The position numbers and the translations under genes were made by a program. Below the pieces are notes generated by a model that was given only the letters and a program-made list of their open reading frames with translations, had not been told where the DNA came from and made no database searches. A DNA stretch of 48,565 nucleotides from Anabaena sp. 4-3 (lineage in GTDB: Bacteria > Cyanobacteriota > Cyanobacteriia > Cyanobacteriales > Nostocaceae): the NCBI RefSeq assembly GCF_001597745.1, contig NZ_LUHJ01000014.1, forward strand, positions 157,813-206,377, given 5' to 3'. Shown in pieces: positions 33,549-42,500 of the stretch. Every line of letters begins with the position of its first letter. Position 1 is the stretch's first letter.

Positions 33549-33983
33549 ATGACACAATTTAGAGATATGAATTTTTCTCAAGGGGAATCTAGCGAAACAT
33601 CCCAAAACGAGCAAACACTGCGGAAACGCTTGATTATTGAGATGGGGATGGGAGTAGATCAGCATGGACAAGAACCGACAGTAGCAGCAGCTAGAGCAGT
33701 ACGAAATGCGATCGCTCACAATGCTTTACCTGGAGTTTGGGAAGTCGCTCTTTTAAGTGATCCCAATGAGATGATTGTAGAAGTTCAGGTAGCTGTACCC
33801 TATCCCGAACAAGTTAGAGAAGAAGAAGTTTTAGCTGTTTTACCTTTCGGGCGCAAAAGCTTAACTGTAGAATCTGGGGGGATGGTAGTACAAGGACGGG
33901 CTATACCTTCCCTGAATGATAAAAATGATGAGATGCTAGTGGCGATCGCAGCTGTTACAGTCCTGATCGAAACCCATAAATAA
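33549..33983 (+). CDS. Lin0512 family protein
   Basis: 144 residues. After a variable 28-residue head comes the family core: RLIIEMGMGVDQHGQEPTVA, AVRNAIAHNALPG, then QVAVPYPEQV and VLPFGRKSLTVESGGMVVQG. It is a small cytoplasmic protein found in bacteria and cyanobacteria. Function is unknown. Upstream is GAGG. The shorter internal Met gives MNFSQGESS as an alternative start. Confidence 0.82.
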   Translation: MTQFRDMNFSQGESSETSQNEQTLRKRLIIEMGMGVDQHGQEPTVAAARAVRNAIAHNALPGVWEVALLSDPNEMIVEVQVAVPYPEQVREEEVLAVLPFGRKSLTVESGGMVVQGRAIPSLNDKNDEMLVAIAAVTVLIETHK

Positions 33984-34054
33984 ACATTCGACGGTAGAAT
34001 TATCAACCGTATTCAAACAGTGCATCTTTTGCCAACCATCAACAAAACTCAATC

Positions 34055-34441
34055 ATGTCAAACGATACCATTGAAAAGGTGATTGCTGCTTACTATACCA
34101 ACATTGCAGCTATGAATCCAGAAGGATGGCTAGATAATTTTGCCGTAGATGCTGTCAGTCATGATCCAGTGGGAGAACCACCCGCAAAAGTTCATGAAGG
34201 ATATCGCCAATTTATTGGACAGTTGCAAGCAGTATTTGAGAAATTAGAAGCCACAACTGAGCATATATTTATTGCCAGTAATGAAGCAGCCGTTAAATGG
34301 ACAATGACAGGCATCAGCAAGAGTGGTAAATCAGTACAATTTGAGGGAATTACCATTTTTGAGATGAACGCCGACGGTAAAATTCAAACAACCCGCGCTT
34401 ATTGGAGTCCCGCGCAAATGATTGCACAGTTACGTTCTTAG
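34055..34441 (+). CDS. SnoaL/NTF2-like protein
   Basis: 128 residues with the cone-like alpha+beta fold of the SnoaL/ketosteroid-isomerase group: IEKVIAAYYTNIAAMNPEGW at the N-terminus, VSHDPVGEPP near 35, EGYRQFIGQL and the final strand TTRAYWSPAQM. It is probably a small-molecule binding or isomerase-type enzyme. The substrate cannot be inferred. A rho-independent terminator follows. Confidence 0.82.
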   Translation: MSNDTIEKVIAAYYTNIAAMNPEGWLDNFAVDAVSHDPVGEPPAKVHEGYRQFIGQLQAVFEKLEATTEHIFIASNEAAVKWTMTGISKSGKSVQFEGITIFEMNADGKIQTTRAYWSPAQMIAQLRS

Positions 34442-34475
34442 CACAGTCTATTTTTGCGGTTGATTTACATTAATC

Positions 34476-34514
34476 AGCCTTTGATGAATTGCAAATATCA
34501 CCAAAGGCTTTTTT
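34476..34514 (+). terminator. Rho-independent terminator
   Basis: AGCCTTTG (34476-34483) pairs with CAAAGGCT (34502-34509), then a T-run to 34514. It ends the SnoaL-like gene. It is close enough to the small reverse-strand ORF to serve that 3' end too. Confidence 0.75.
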
Positions 34515-34519
34515 GTTGC

Positions 34520-34621
34520 TCATAATTCTTGTTCTTCTTCGTAGAACCAAATTTCTGCTAACAGGCTTAAACCCACCAGCCAAATAAAACCAATTACTGT
34601 TAACCAAAACATTGTCATCAT
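34520..34621 (-). CDS. 33-residue single-span membrane peptide
   Basis: The reverse strand reads MMTMFWLTVIGFIWLVGLSL, then LAEIWFYEEEQEL. This is one hydrophobic helix (about 5-22) followed by an acidic tail. GAGGTGAT lies seven bases before the first ATG, a strong ribosome site. Size and form fit the small membrane subunits common in cyanobacterial photosynthetic, NDH-1 or oxidase complexes. It matches no subunit I can recall with confidence. Confidence 0.6.
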   Translation of the reverse strand: MMTMFWLTVIGFIWLVGLSLLAEIWFYEEEQEL

Positions 34622-35028
34622 TGCTATCACCTCTAAATTTCAGTTTTTGTCTCAACACCTTGAGCAAAAAACTTAAAATTATTTGTATTTGTGCGTGAAA
34701 TCTAATCAAACCAACAAGTTAATTAATTTCACTCAAGACTTGAGGGATGGAGTTAGTCATCTTTCATGATTATTACTTACCAACTTGCCAAGAATTCACA
34801 TTTTTAATAAAAATCAACTTTCCAGCAATCTCAGCAAATGTAAGGACTAAAGTCCTTACTACAAACAATATTTGTCTTGTCTTCACTTCCGTTCAGCACT
34901 ACAGCCACTCTGCGCTAAACTAAAAATAATGATGTAAATTCTATCCTTGACTATCATTATTTTCTCTTGGTGTAAGAATCTCTGGCAGTAAGTTCAACAG
35001 ACAAACATCTTGGATTACTGTAGTAAAA

Positions 35029-35367
35029 ATGTCTCAAGAGCATGACGCATCGCTGCAAATGCAACAGCTAGCTGTTCTTAAACCAACACACTTTGCTGAT
35101 TTAATCCGCGCCGCACAATTGATTTTTGATCCGGCTGGGGGTGTTTCAGGAAGATACATCCAAGTTGATTGGGAAACATTCGGTATTCCTGATCATGTAC
35201 TCGACAACCTGAAAGCATTGGGTTATAAATATCGCTATGCCTCACCGGATATCCCTGGTGATATTATTTGGCAACAATTGACTCCAGAAACTCGGCTATG
35301 GTTTGTCAACAATCGTGATGAATTATGGAAGTTTGAAGAGATTTTTCCGGCTTTAGACGAAGATTAA
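35029..35367 (+). CDS. Conserved hypothetical protein
   Basis: 112 residues, acidic, with no membrane helix or signal peptide. Trp-containing segments DWETFGIPDHVLDNLKALGY and GDIIWQQLTPETRLWFVNNR look like a small folded domain. The family is not recognised. It stands alone between AT-rich intergenic stretches. Confidence 0.7.
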   Translation: MSQEHDASLQMQQLAVLKPTHFADLIRAAQLIFDPAGGVSGRYIQVDWETFGIPDHVLDNLKALGYKYRYASPDIPGDIIWQQLTPETRLWFVNNRDELWKFEEIFPALDED

Positions 35368-35391
35368 TACCGTTTCTCGTGATTTATGGAT

Positions 35392-35419
35392 GTAGAGACG
35401 TTATATATAATGTTTCTAC
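35392..35419. repeat. 28-bp palindrome family, copy 5 (with wobble pairs)
   Basis: GTAGAGACGTTATA faces TATAATGTTTCTAC. Two C-to-T changes in the right arm turn G-C pairs into G-U, so the hairpin would survive in RNA. It starts 25 bases after the preceding stop. Confidence 0.75.
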
Positions 35420-35619
35420 ATCATTTATTTAGCGCAGTCTCACATAAAATTGGTATAAGAACCTATAAACGTTTATTAATTGATGTTATCGTGGAATTTT
35501 ATAGTGGTTTTGTATGTGTTTTTTAATACAGACTTATACTATAAACTGAGAAGTGACGAGTTTTAGGCGATCGCGTAAATTTAAGTGCATAGTTAAATTA
35601 ATTGATCAAACACCTTTCA

Positions 35620-36807
35620 ATGAATCAAAGTGTAAGTCTTTCTCCCATTCCAAAAGCACCCACCAATGAAAATAATCTTACATCACAAAAGAGTAAAATT
35701 GTCAAGCAAATCATAATTCTTGGTTTAGAAATGCTGCTGGCTTTACCTCTGGGTTTAGCGTTAACGCAATTAAACATCGGCGGGATTGTGTGGATATTTG
35801 GCGGTATCGCCTCTGGTACAACAGTTTTGCAATGCTGTCGGGTTTTTTATAAATTTAGTCCTCAACCCAACCGCATAGCCAGAAAATTCGGGATGGTGTT
35901 GGTGGGTATGGCTGTGGGTGTTTCCAATAGCAATAGTGATTTAACTAGCCTAGCGGTAGGAATTCCTATATTTATATTGCTGACTATATTCTTACTGTTG
36001 TGTGGTAGTGTTATCGGTTACATTTACTCTCGGTTGAGCAAGACCAACATTTTAACAGCGATGCTGGCTACAGTTCCCGGTGGTGTGGGAGTCATGTCAT
36101 CAATTGCCGCCGATTATAATCGTAATGTTACCTTAGTCGCTTTAGTGCAAGCGATACGTGTTACCTCTGTAGTTTTGCTGATTCCCTTGATTGCGAGAAC
36201 AGCAGTTGGTAACTACTGGAATACCTCAACCCCATCAGTGGTTAATGCTGGGATAAATTTTGAGCCTGTACAACTACAATTACTTGGGGTAGCCTTGCTG
36301 ATTAGTAGCGTGATCGTTTATTTATCCCTAAAGTTGAAAATTCCGGCGGGTGATTTTTTTGCAGCTTTATTGATGGGACTGGCGTTTAATGCCATTTTAG
36401 ATTGGTTGCCTGTGTTTAGTGGTGTTCACTTCAATCCACCACCAGCGATGAATATAGTCGGTCAAATGCTGCTAGGTATTACCATTGGTGAATATTGGGG
36501 AGAAAAACCAAATTTTGGCAAAAGGACGGTAGTTTATGCGTTGATGTCTGTAGTTATGACCTTGATTGCTGGTGCGATCGCTACTATTTTAGCCATGCAA
36601 TTAACCTCATGGGACTGGTTAACTTGTTTGTTAGTCACAGCACCAGGAGGTGCAGCAGAAATGATTTTGGTTTCTCTAGCATTAGATCATAATGTAGAAA
36701 TAGTCACCACAGGGCATTTAGTCCGACTCATCGCTATTAACAGTTCTTTACCCCTATGGTTATTTCTCTTTCGCCGTCTAGACGCACAAATGTCAAAACC
36801 TGCTTAA
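35620..36807 (+). CDS. AbrB/MbsA-family membrane protein
   Basis: 395 residues from ATG 35620, about ten membrane helices in two repeats. Family marks are the repeated segments GLALTQLNIGGIVWIFGG near 48 and LLMGLAFNAILDWLPVFSG near 250, and the paired TVPGGVGVMSS near 152 and VTAPGGAAEMI near 345. Databases often label this family as AbrB transcriptional regulator or ammonia monooxygenase, but it is plainly an integral membrane protein, probably a transporter of unknown substrate. The start has no strong ribosome site. Confidence 0.82.
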   Translation: MNQSVSLSPIPKAPTNENNLTSQKSKIVKQIIILGLEMLLALPLGLALTQLNIGGIVWIFGGIASGTTVLQCCRVFYKFSPQPNRIARKFGMVLVGMAVGVSNSNSDLTSLAVGIPIFILLTIFLLLCGSVIGYIYSRLSKTNILTAMLATVPGGVGVMSSIAADYNRNVTLVALVQAIRVTSVVLLIPLIARTAVGNYWNTSTPSVVNAGINFEPVQLQLLGVALLISSVIVYLSLKLKIPAGDFFAALLMGLAFNAILDWLPVFSGVHFNPPPAMNIVGQMLLGITIGEYWGEKPNFGKRTVVYALMSVVMTLIAGAIATILAMQLTSWDWLTCLLVTAPGGAAEMILVSLALDHNVEIVTTGHLVRLIAINSSLPLWLFLFRRLDAQMSKPA

Positions 36808-36881
36808 AAATTTATCAGGGAATAAATTCCTTAATTTTGAATTTTGAATTTTGAATTTTGAATTGTTTCAGGATGCTGTAG

Positions 36882-37697
36882 ATGGTAGCCCAAATTCAAG
36901 AATTAGCAGCCCAGCATTGGGTAAAAACTCGTTCTTCCCTTGACTCCAGCCAATCAACATTTCTCACCTGGACAGGTAAAATTTACGCCTTTACTCCCGG
37001 TGAAAAACGAAAACTACTGTTTAAAATGGTGGGAGTAAGTGTCAGTAGGTGCATTCCCACCGATGCAGATAGTTGGGATTTTACCTCTAGGGAACTTACC
37101 TACTATTTAGACCCAGAAAACAACGAGATTTTAAGAAAATGGGAAAACCCCTGGACAGGTGAAATAGTACCAGTCATGCACGTTGCAAATAATCCGGTAC
37201 AGGGTCATTTTAAAGGTAAATTCCCGGCACAGGTAGAGGGCGAAACGACAACCTTTGTCTTTGATATTTTCCCAACATACCCCAATCCCTTGGCAACAGA
37301 TCCACAACTAGCCGAATATAGCCCTTATCAAACTTATCAAGCAGCAGAATTATTTAAACTCACAGTCCCAACCGCAGATTTATTTAATTCAGAACTAACT
37401 TCGGTGTCGCAACTGAGACTCAGTTGGGATAGAATTGGGCAATGGTTGCCGTGGATGAAAATGAGCGATCGCCCTGGTCATCTAATATATAGTGCATCGG
37501 GTAGTAAAGTTCATGGCTTAACAGAATTACCCCCACTACTCCAAGATGAAATTAATCACCGTGTACCTTTGTATAAGCAAGCTCCAAAAGCTTTTATTGA
37601 CGGCGAAGATATGACATCTTGGTTATACTTCCAAAAACACTTTCAAGCCTACCTAGCTGGTGAAACCTTCCCCCTACCCGCACCAGAAGAAACTTGA
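36882..37697 (+). CDS. DUF1838 family protein
   Basis: 271 residues matching the DUF1838 pattern: TFLTWTGKIYAFTPGEKRKLLFKM cited in parts, then LTYYLDPENNEILRKWENPW, QLRLSWDRIGQWLPWMKMSDRPG and a C-terminal YKQAPKAFIDGEDMTSWLYF. There is no signal peptide here. It may be an enzyme binding a hydrophobic compound, but the reaction is unknown. AGGA lies upstream of the ATG. Tandem TTTTGAA repeats (36836-36863) lie in the short gap before it. Confidence 0.8.
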   Translation: MVAQIQELAAQHWVKTRSSLDSSQSTFLTWTGKIYAFTPGEKRKLLFKMVGVSVSRCIPTDADSWDFTSRELTYYLDPENNEILRKWENPWTGEIVPVMHVANNPVQGHFKGKFPAQVEGETTTFVFDIFPTYPNPLATDPQLAEYSPYQTYQAAELFKLTVPTADLFNSELTSVSQLRLSWDRIGQWLPWMKMSDRPGHLIYSASGSKVHGLTELPPLLQDEINHRVPLYKQAPKAFIDGEDMTSWLYFQKHFQAYLAGETFPLPAPEET

Positions 37698-37702
37698 TAT
37701 TA

Positions 37703-38083
37703 TTAGCTCTTAGTCTCAAACTTCCGCATATTTCTACTCACAGGGTCAAACCCTCTAGAAAAGCGGGTAGTTTCATCGTAACAAGCTCCGGTTAAATCTG
37801 CTCCATACAACTTAGCAAAGTTGAGTTTAGCTCCTCGGAGATTTGCTTCATTGAGCTTAACTCCACACAAATTTGTTCTAGTCAAATTGGCATTAGCTAG
37901 ATTAGTTCTGCTTAAGTCTGCTCCCCACAGTTTAGCTTGAGCTAAGTTAGCATCACTCAAATCTGCACCCCATAAATTGATACCAGGGAGATAGGCTTTA
38001 ATCAGTCTGGCTTTAATTAAGTTCGCTGCTGGGAAATATCTTTCACCAGCAGCATAACGGCGTTTTATGTCCTCAGCATCCAT
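37703..38083 (-). CDS. Pentapeptide-repeat protein
   Basis: 126 residues. The cap MDAEDIKRRYAAGERYFPAA is followed by about 13 pentapeptides (A(D/N)LxR type, residues 20-95) and a basic tail ending RNMRKFETKS. A beta-helix fold is expected. Its first 11 bases overlap the end of the upstream gene on the same strand, so translation is probably coupled. It is a paralogue of 33060-33419. Confidence 0.88.
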   Translation of the reverse strand: MDAEDIKRRYAAGERYFPAANLIKARLIKAYLPGINLWGADLSDANLAQAKLWGADLSRTNLANANLTRTNLCGVKLNEANLRGAKLNFAKLYGADLTGACYDETTRFSRGFDPVSRNMRKFETKS

Positions 38084-38387
38084 GAGTTGTATTGACTTTT
38101 TTCAGTAATAAAGAAGTGATCTGTTCCCATTCCTGGTAGAGTTCCCCGGTAAACTCTGGCTGATTACTGCGTGTGTACCAGTAACGAGCGTTATTTAAAT
38201 CGCCTTCTTTGCGGTGGAGGTAGGCGTGAACCCATGCACTGTCAGCATCGTTAGCAGTTTGTACAATGTCATGCGCTTGGTTCCAATCACCTTTTTTGTC
38301 ATGCCACAAAGCCTGTAGGGCTTTCGGTAGTGTTTGAGGACATGGGCGTTGTTTTTCGATTAATCGCTGGAATTCTTCTGTATTCAT
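38073..38387 (-). CDS. Conserved hypothetical protein, TPR-like
   Basis: 104 residues from ATG 38387. Two helical pairs (ALQALWHDKKGDWNQAHDIV and YLHRKEGDLNNARYWYTRSN) have the form of one to two tetratricopeptide-like repeats, so protein binding is likely. The 3' end overlaps the pentapeptide gene start by 11 bases. The pair may act together, as a two-gene operon. Confidence 0.75.
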   Translation of the reverse strand: MNTEEFQRLIEKQRPCPQTLPKALQALWHDKKGDWNQAHDIVQTANDADSAWVHAYLHRKEGDLNNARYWYTRSNQPEFTGELYQEWEQITSLLLKKVNTTHGC

Positions 38388-38590
38388 GACGCGACTCAAC
38401 AACTATCAAACCTCTATTTCTAAGATACTCTGTTGCTGGCTGGTGTGGTGGGTGTATTCTCAAGGTTTTATTTTTTTTAACGCGGAGGGGAGGCAAGTTG
38501 AGTTTAGAATCAGGCGATCTCATTGCCCAAACCAATGAAGTCATTGGTGTAAAATTGAGCAATTCCTGCTGGTGGCAATAGGTGATCAGT

Positions 38591-39013
38591 TTAAGCAGAC
38601 CAAGGATTAACGATGACAACTCCTGTTCCAGCAAAATCTTTTTCGTTGCGGGTGACAAGTGATAGAGAGTGATGAAGTGCGATCGCTGCAATCAGAGAAT
38701 CCATAACAGGTAGAAGTCGCCCATTCTGTTCTAATTGTCCAACTAAATTTCCCCACAACACCATTGTTGGGACATCTATAGTTAAGATTCTGTCTTGAAA
38801 GCGATTCGGTAGGGTTTCATTTAGCCAAGTTTTTAGCGATTCTTTCCGCTTTGATGCGGTAATTTTGCTGATGCCTTTAGCGATTTCCCCAATTGTAACG
38901 ACGCTGAGGTAAAGTGTTTCTGGCACTTGAGCATCTAGCCAATCTAAAACTTGTTGATTTGGTTGTTTGGCGACAAGTTCGGAAATCAGGCAGGTATCAA
39001 GAAGATAATTCAT
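38591..39013 (-). CDS. vapC: PIN-domain toxin, VapC type
   Basis: 140 residues of the PIN ribonuclease fold. It has the first acidic residue D6 in MNYLLDTCLISEL, a middle segment LYLSVVTIGEIAKGI near 33, D and G near 80-100, and the final MDSLIAAIALHHSLSLVTRN with D near 105 followed by EKDFAGTGVVIVNPW. These are the Mg2+ ligands of VapC endonucleases that cut tRNA or rRNA. The start codon overlaps the antitoxin stop (ATGA), typical of coupled toxin-antitoxin pairs. Confidence 0.9.
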   Translation of the reverse strand: MNYLLDTCLISELVAKQPNQQVLDWLDAQVPETLYLSVVTIGEIAKGISKITASKRKESLKTWLNETLPNRFQDRILTIDVPTMVLWGNLVGQLEQNGRLLPVMDSLIAAIALHHSLSLVTRNEKDFAGTGVVIVNPWSA

Positions 39014-39237
39014 GGAGTGAAACCATCGCGGGGGAGACTGCGATCTCGGCTTAAGTCTAATTCTTCAGCGATTTCAACCAGGGGCGATTGACGGAAAAAC
39101 TCTGAGAGTTTGCTCGGTTGTTCTGGGTGGGTGTTGTGATTGTGTGTGGTCAGGCTTTGTGCCAATAGTTGGATGATATATAGTTTATCGTTGGGGGAAA
39201 GCTGAAGCAGTTGTTGTTCGAGTTCTGGGATACCCAT
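39010..39237 (-). CDS. Antitoxin partner of the PIN toxin
   Basis: 75 residues from ATG 39237. ELEQQLLQLSPNDKLYIIQL resembles the N-terminal dimerisation part of small antitoxins of the DUF2281 kind. The tail (FFRQSPLVEIAEELDLSRDR) is a plausible toxin-binding region. No strong ribosome site is seen, and longer in-frame starts up to 39306 exist. It is upstream of and overlaps the toxin gene by four bases. Confidence 0.75.
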   Translation of the reverse strand: MGIPELEQQLLQLSPNDKLYIIQLLAQSLTTHNHNTHPEQPSKLSEFFRQSPLVEIAEELDLSRDRSLPRDGFTP

Positions 39238-39514
39238 GATGGGGTGAAGTAGAGGATAATTATATTTTACTTTCAGCCTGTGGGGATTAAACATCGCATT
39301 GCCCAAACCATTGCAGTGATTCGGATTTAGCGTTTTTGCATTCCTATATTTAGGTAAAAGTAGAGGAATTAGAACATCTGTCAGCTTTATGAGACCAGCT
39401 TTTTCATCGTTAATTTCCGTTTTTATACGGATATGAGCGCAATATACTTAATAGTAAAATGCTTAATATAGGAATTATTTTATATTCCATTTAAAAATAA
39501 TAGAAATTGAAATT

Positions 39515-42500
39515 ATGTCTATTTTTGACAAATCTGCTGTTGAAACTTTGAACCGCCTTGCCGCACAAAAAATTCTCGAAAAAATGCGGATTTTAAGAAT
39601 GTCGTCAACAGAAAATACTAAAAGGCGTTGGATTTGGGAACTTTTACAGAATGCCAATGATAAAGCAGCCATTGACTTTCCTGAAAAGCTAGTTTCAATA
39701 TTGATTGAACTTACTACAAAATCTCTAAAATTTAGTCAAAATTATAGTTATTTTACATCTACAAATGTGGAAGGTTTGATTCGTCAAATCAGCTCTGAGG
39801 ACAAAGATTGGGGACAAGTTGATAGAACACAAATACCTAAAACAATAGGCAGATTTGGAACAGGATTTTTGACAACTCATTTACTTTCAGAACAAGTCAA
39901 TATAAGTGGTATTTTAAAAAATGAAGTAGAAAGCGAAACAGGAACACAAGATGCTTATTTCCAAAAATTTACTTTTTCTATCAATAGAAGTGGAAGAGAA
40001 TTGTCCAACCTAATTAAGAGTATAAACGGTTCATTCCAGGATATAGAATCTAAATTGGCTTCCTCTCCCAAAACTATAGAACAAGATTTCAGTGCTTTCA
40101 ATACCATTTTTCAATACGACCTTGATGAAGAAGGTAAAAGTATTGCTGAAATTGGGCTGGATGATTTAGAAAACTCACTGCCTTACACTTTAATTTTTGT
40201 CGATAAGATTGAAAGTGTAAAAATAGTAAGAAATAATCATGAGATTTATTATAAAAAACAACAATCATATCATTTTAACAATGAGATCAAAATTGTTGAA
40301 TTCGATAAACATATAAATGGAAGCATAGAAAAGTTAAATTTTGCGGTTTTATCAAATAATTTAACAAGTATAGCTATTCAAATTACCATTCAAAATAATC
40401 AAATATTTATTAACCGTTTTGCTCATATTACACCCAAAATTTTCCTTGGCTTTCCGTTGATTGGAACAGAAGATTTTAATTTCCCCGTTGTAATAAATAA
40501 TCCATTCTTTGAACCTACCGAACCAAGAGATGGCGTTTTTCTTACAGATAAGGCAGAAGAAAATATTAATAACAATAAAAAAATCTTACAAGAATCTATT
40601 AATTTATATGTTATCCTTTTAAAATACGCTACAATTAATAATTGGCAAAATTTATATCTACTTGCCAGCACTGATTTACCTAAAGATAAAGATTGGATTT
40701 CAAAAGACTGGTATAAAAATGGAGTTCAAAAAATATTAAGAGAAGAGTTAATGCGATCTAGTATTGTCTATACTGACAATCCAGAGTATCCAAAAATTAA
40801 ACTTGAAGATGCTTTATTTCCTTATAATACTTCCAAGTCAAAAATTTCAATAATTTGGGAATTTGCCACAGCATTTTGGAGCAATCGTTTACCAAAAAGG
40901 GAACATATTGAATTTTGGTATGAAATCATAGACGCTTCTTGGGAAAAAGATTTACGTTACCATTTAAAAAACCTTGTTGCTGATATAGCATCATTTGAAA
41001 ATGTCAATGAACTAGCTAATCGTATTAGGAAATCAGACAAAGAGACACTGACTTGGTTAAACAAAGTTATTGAATTTGCTTTCTCTGAAAAGCAGGAATT
41101 ATTAGATCAAGTCGCCATTATTCCGAACCAATATGGTGACTTTAGAACTAGAGAAGAACTATGGGAAGATAATAACATTCCAGAAGAACTCAAAGATATA
41201 TTGAAAATATTGCAAGAAGATTGGCGTGCTAAATTAAAGCACAATCAGATTACCACTTCTCATTTAACTATCACTAAAGGAATTAAAGACATTGTTTATT
41301 CTATAAATCAAATAATCAAAGATAAGCAAAATCAAAATATAAAAAACGCTGTATTACAGCTAATAGCTTGCTTTCCTAATGACAGCTATCAAGAGAGCTA
41401 TGGTTATGATTTTTGGATATTTTCAAAAGAATTTTATCAGGCAACAGCCAACCCAAAAATATTGATAAATTGGGAATCTACAATTTGGGAAGAATGCCAT
41501 AAGTGGTTTATTAATAATATTTGTAAAGATATTGAACAAAATAAACAAGTAATAAGATTAACAGAATATTTAAAGCAAGATGCTTTGAAATGGTTACGTA
41601 ATTTTGTTAAGTTTATTAATGAGCATAATTTGGAAAATTGTTTTAATAATTATGCAGTTTTACCAAACCAAAGAGGTGAATTTAAATATAAAAAAGAACT
41701 ATATGTAGATGATAATGTTGATGAGACACTTAAAGATATTTTAGAAGAATTAGGTACTGATTGGCGAAATAATTTACTAGCAATAGAAGTAGAAATTGAT
41801 ATTGAAGGTAAAATTTTAACTTCAAAAAAAATTGCTCATGAAATCGTTGACAGTGTACAACTAATTTTGAAGAATGAAGGTATCGGTGAAAGGCCAGAAA
41901 AAATTAAAAATATTTTCGCAAAAATTTTGTTATGGTTTCACGAAAATGAAAATTTTGCCAAGGAACTTTTTGGTGATTTATATGAAAAACGCTATCGTCT
42001 GAGAAGTGACGAAGAAATTATTGCAGACATTAAGTTTAGACAAGCTATTATCAATAATGCAAATGGTTATACAGAAGAAGAAATTTTACAGTTAATAAAT
42101 ACGCCCAAAGAAGAGTTACTAAAATTTCAGCAATGGAAAGAAAGCCAGGATACAGCTACTCAAGAGGAAGCTGAAAATTTAACTAATACTAATCTACAAG
42201 ACTTGTTAACAGGTTTGGGTATTTATTCACCTGAAGAACTTGAGCGAGCTAAACGTATATTGGTAGGGACAAAAATGTTTAGAGCATTACACCACATTCC
42301 TAGTAACTCATTAGAAGCTTTCAACCATGTACGTACTATCATTGAACGTGCGAAGAAGAATGTAAAAAGTTATTTAAGTAAGCAGGCTGAATACAATTGC
42401 GAAAAATGGCACGAAGAAACTTTTACTGTAATTACAGGTATAACAAAATACGATAGACCAATAAAAATAGTAGTTAGACCTTCAGATGGAGGAGAAGTAA

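Larger units (their letters stand above)
34442..35028. other. Intergenic region with terminator, small reverse-strand ORF and repeat
   Basis: Beyond the terminator (34476-34514) and the 33-residue reverse-strand peptide (34520-34621), it holds a palindromic repeat copy near 34842 (AAGGACTAAAGTCCTT) and AT-rich DNA, presumably with promoters in both directions. Confidence 0.55.
38521..39321. repeat. Imperfect direct repeats flanking the toxin-antitoxin pair
   Basis: CATTGCCCAAACCAATGAAG with TCATT at 38521-38545 and CATTGCCCAAACCATTGCAG with TGATT at 39297-39321 agree at all but three or four positions. They bracket the VapBC-like genes. Confidence 0.65.

Noticed and set aside
35620-36807. 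AbrB transcriptional regulator
   Set aside because: The family is often labelled so in databases, but the sequence is an integral membrane protein with no DNA-binding domain.
38299-38691. 130-codon reverse-strand frame between the TPR-like and toxin genes
   Set aside because: It overlaps both neighbouring genes in another frame and crosses low-similarity intergenic sequence; no domain or start signal.
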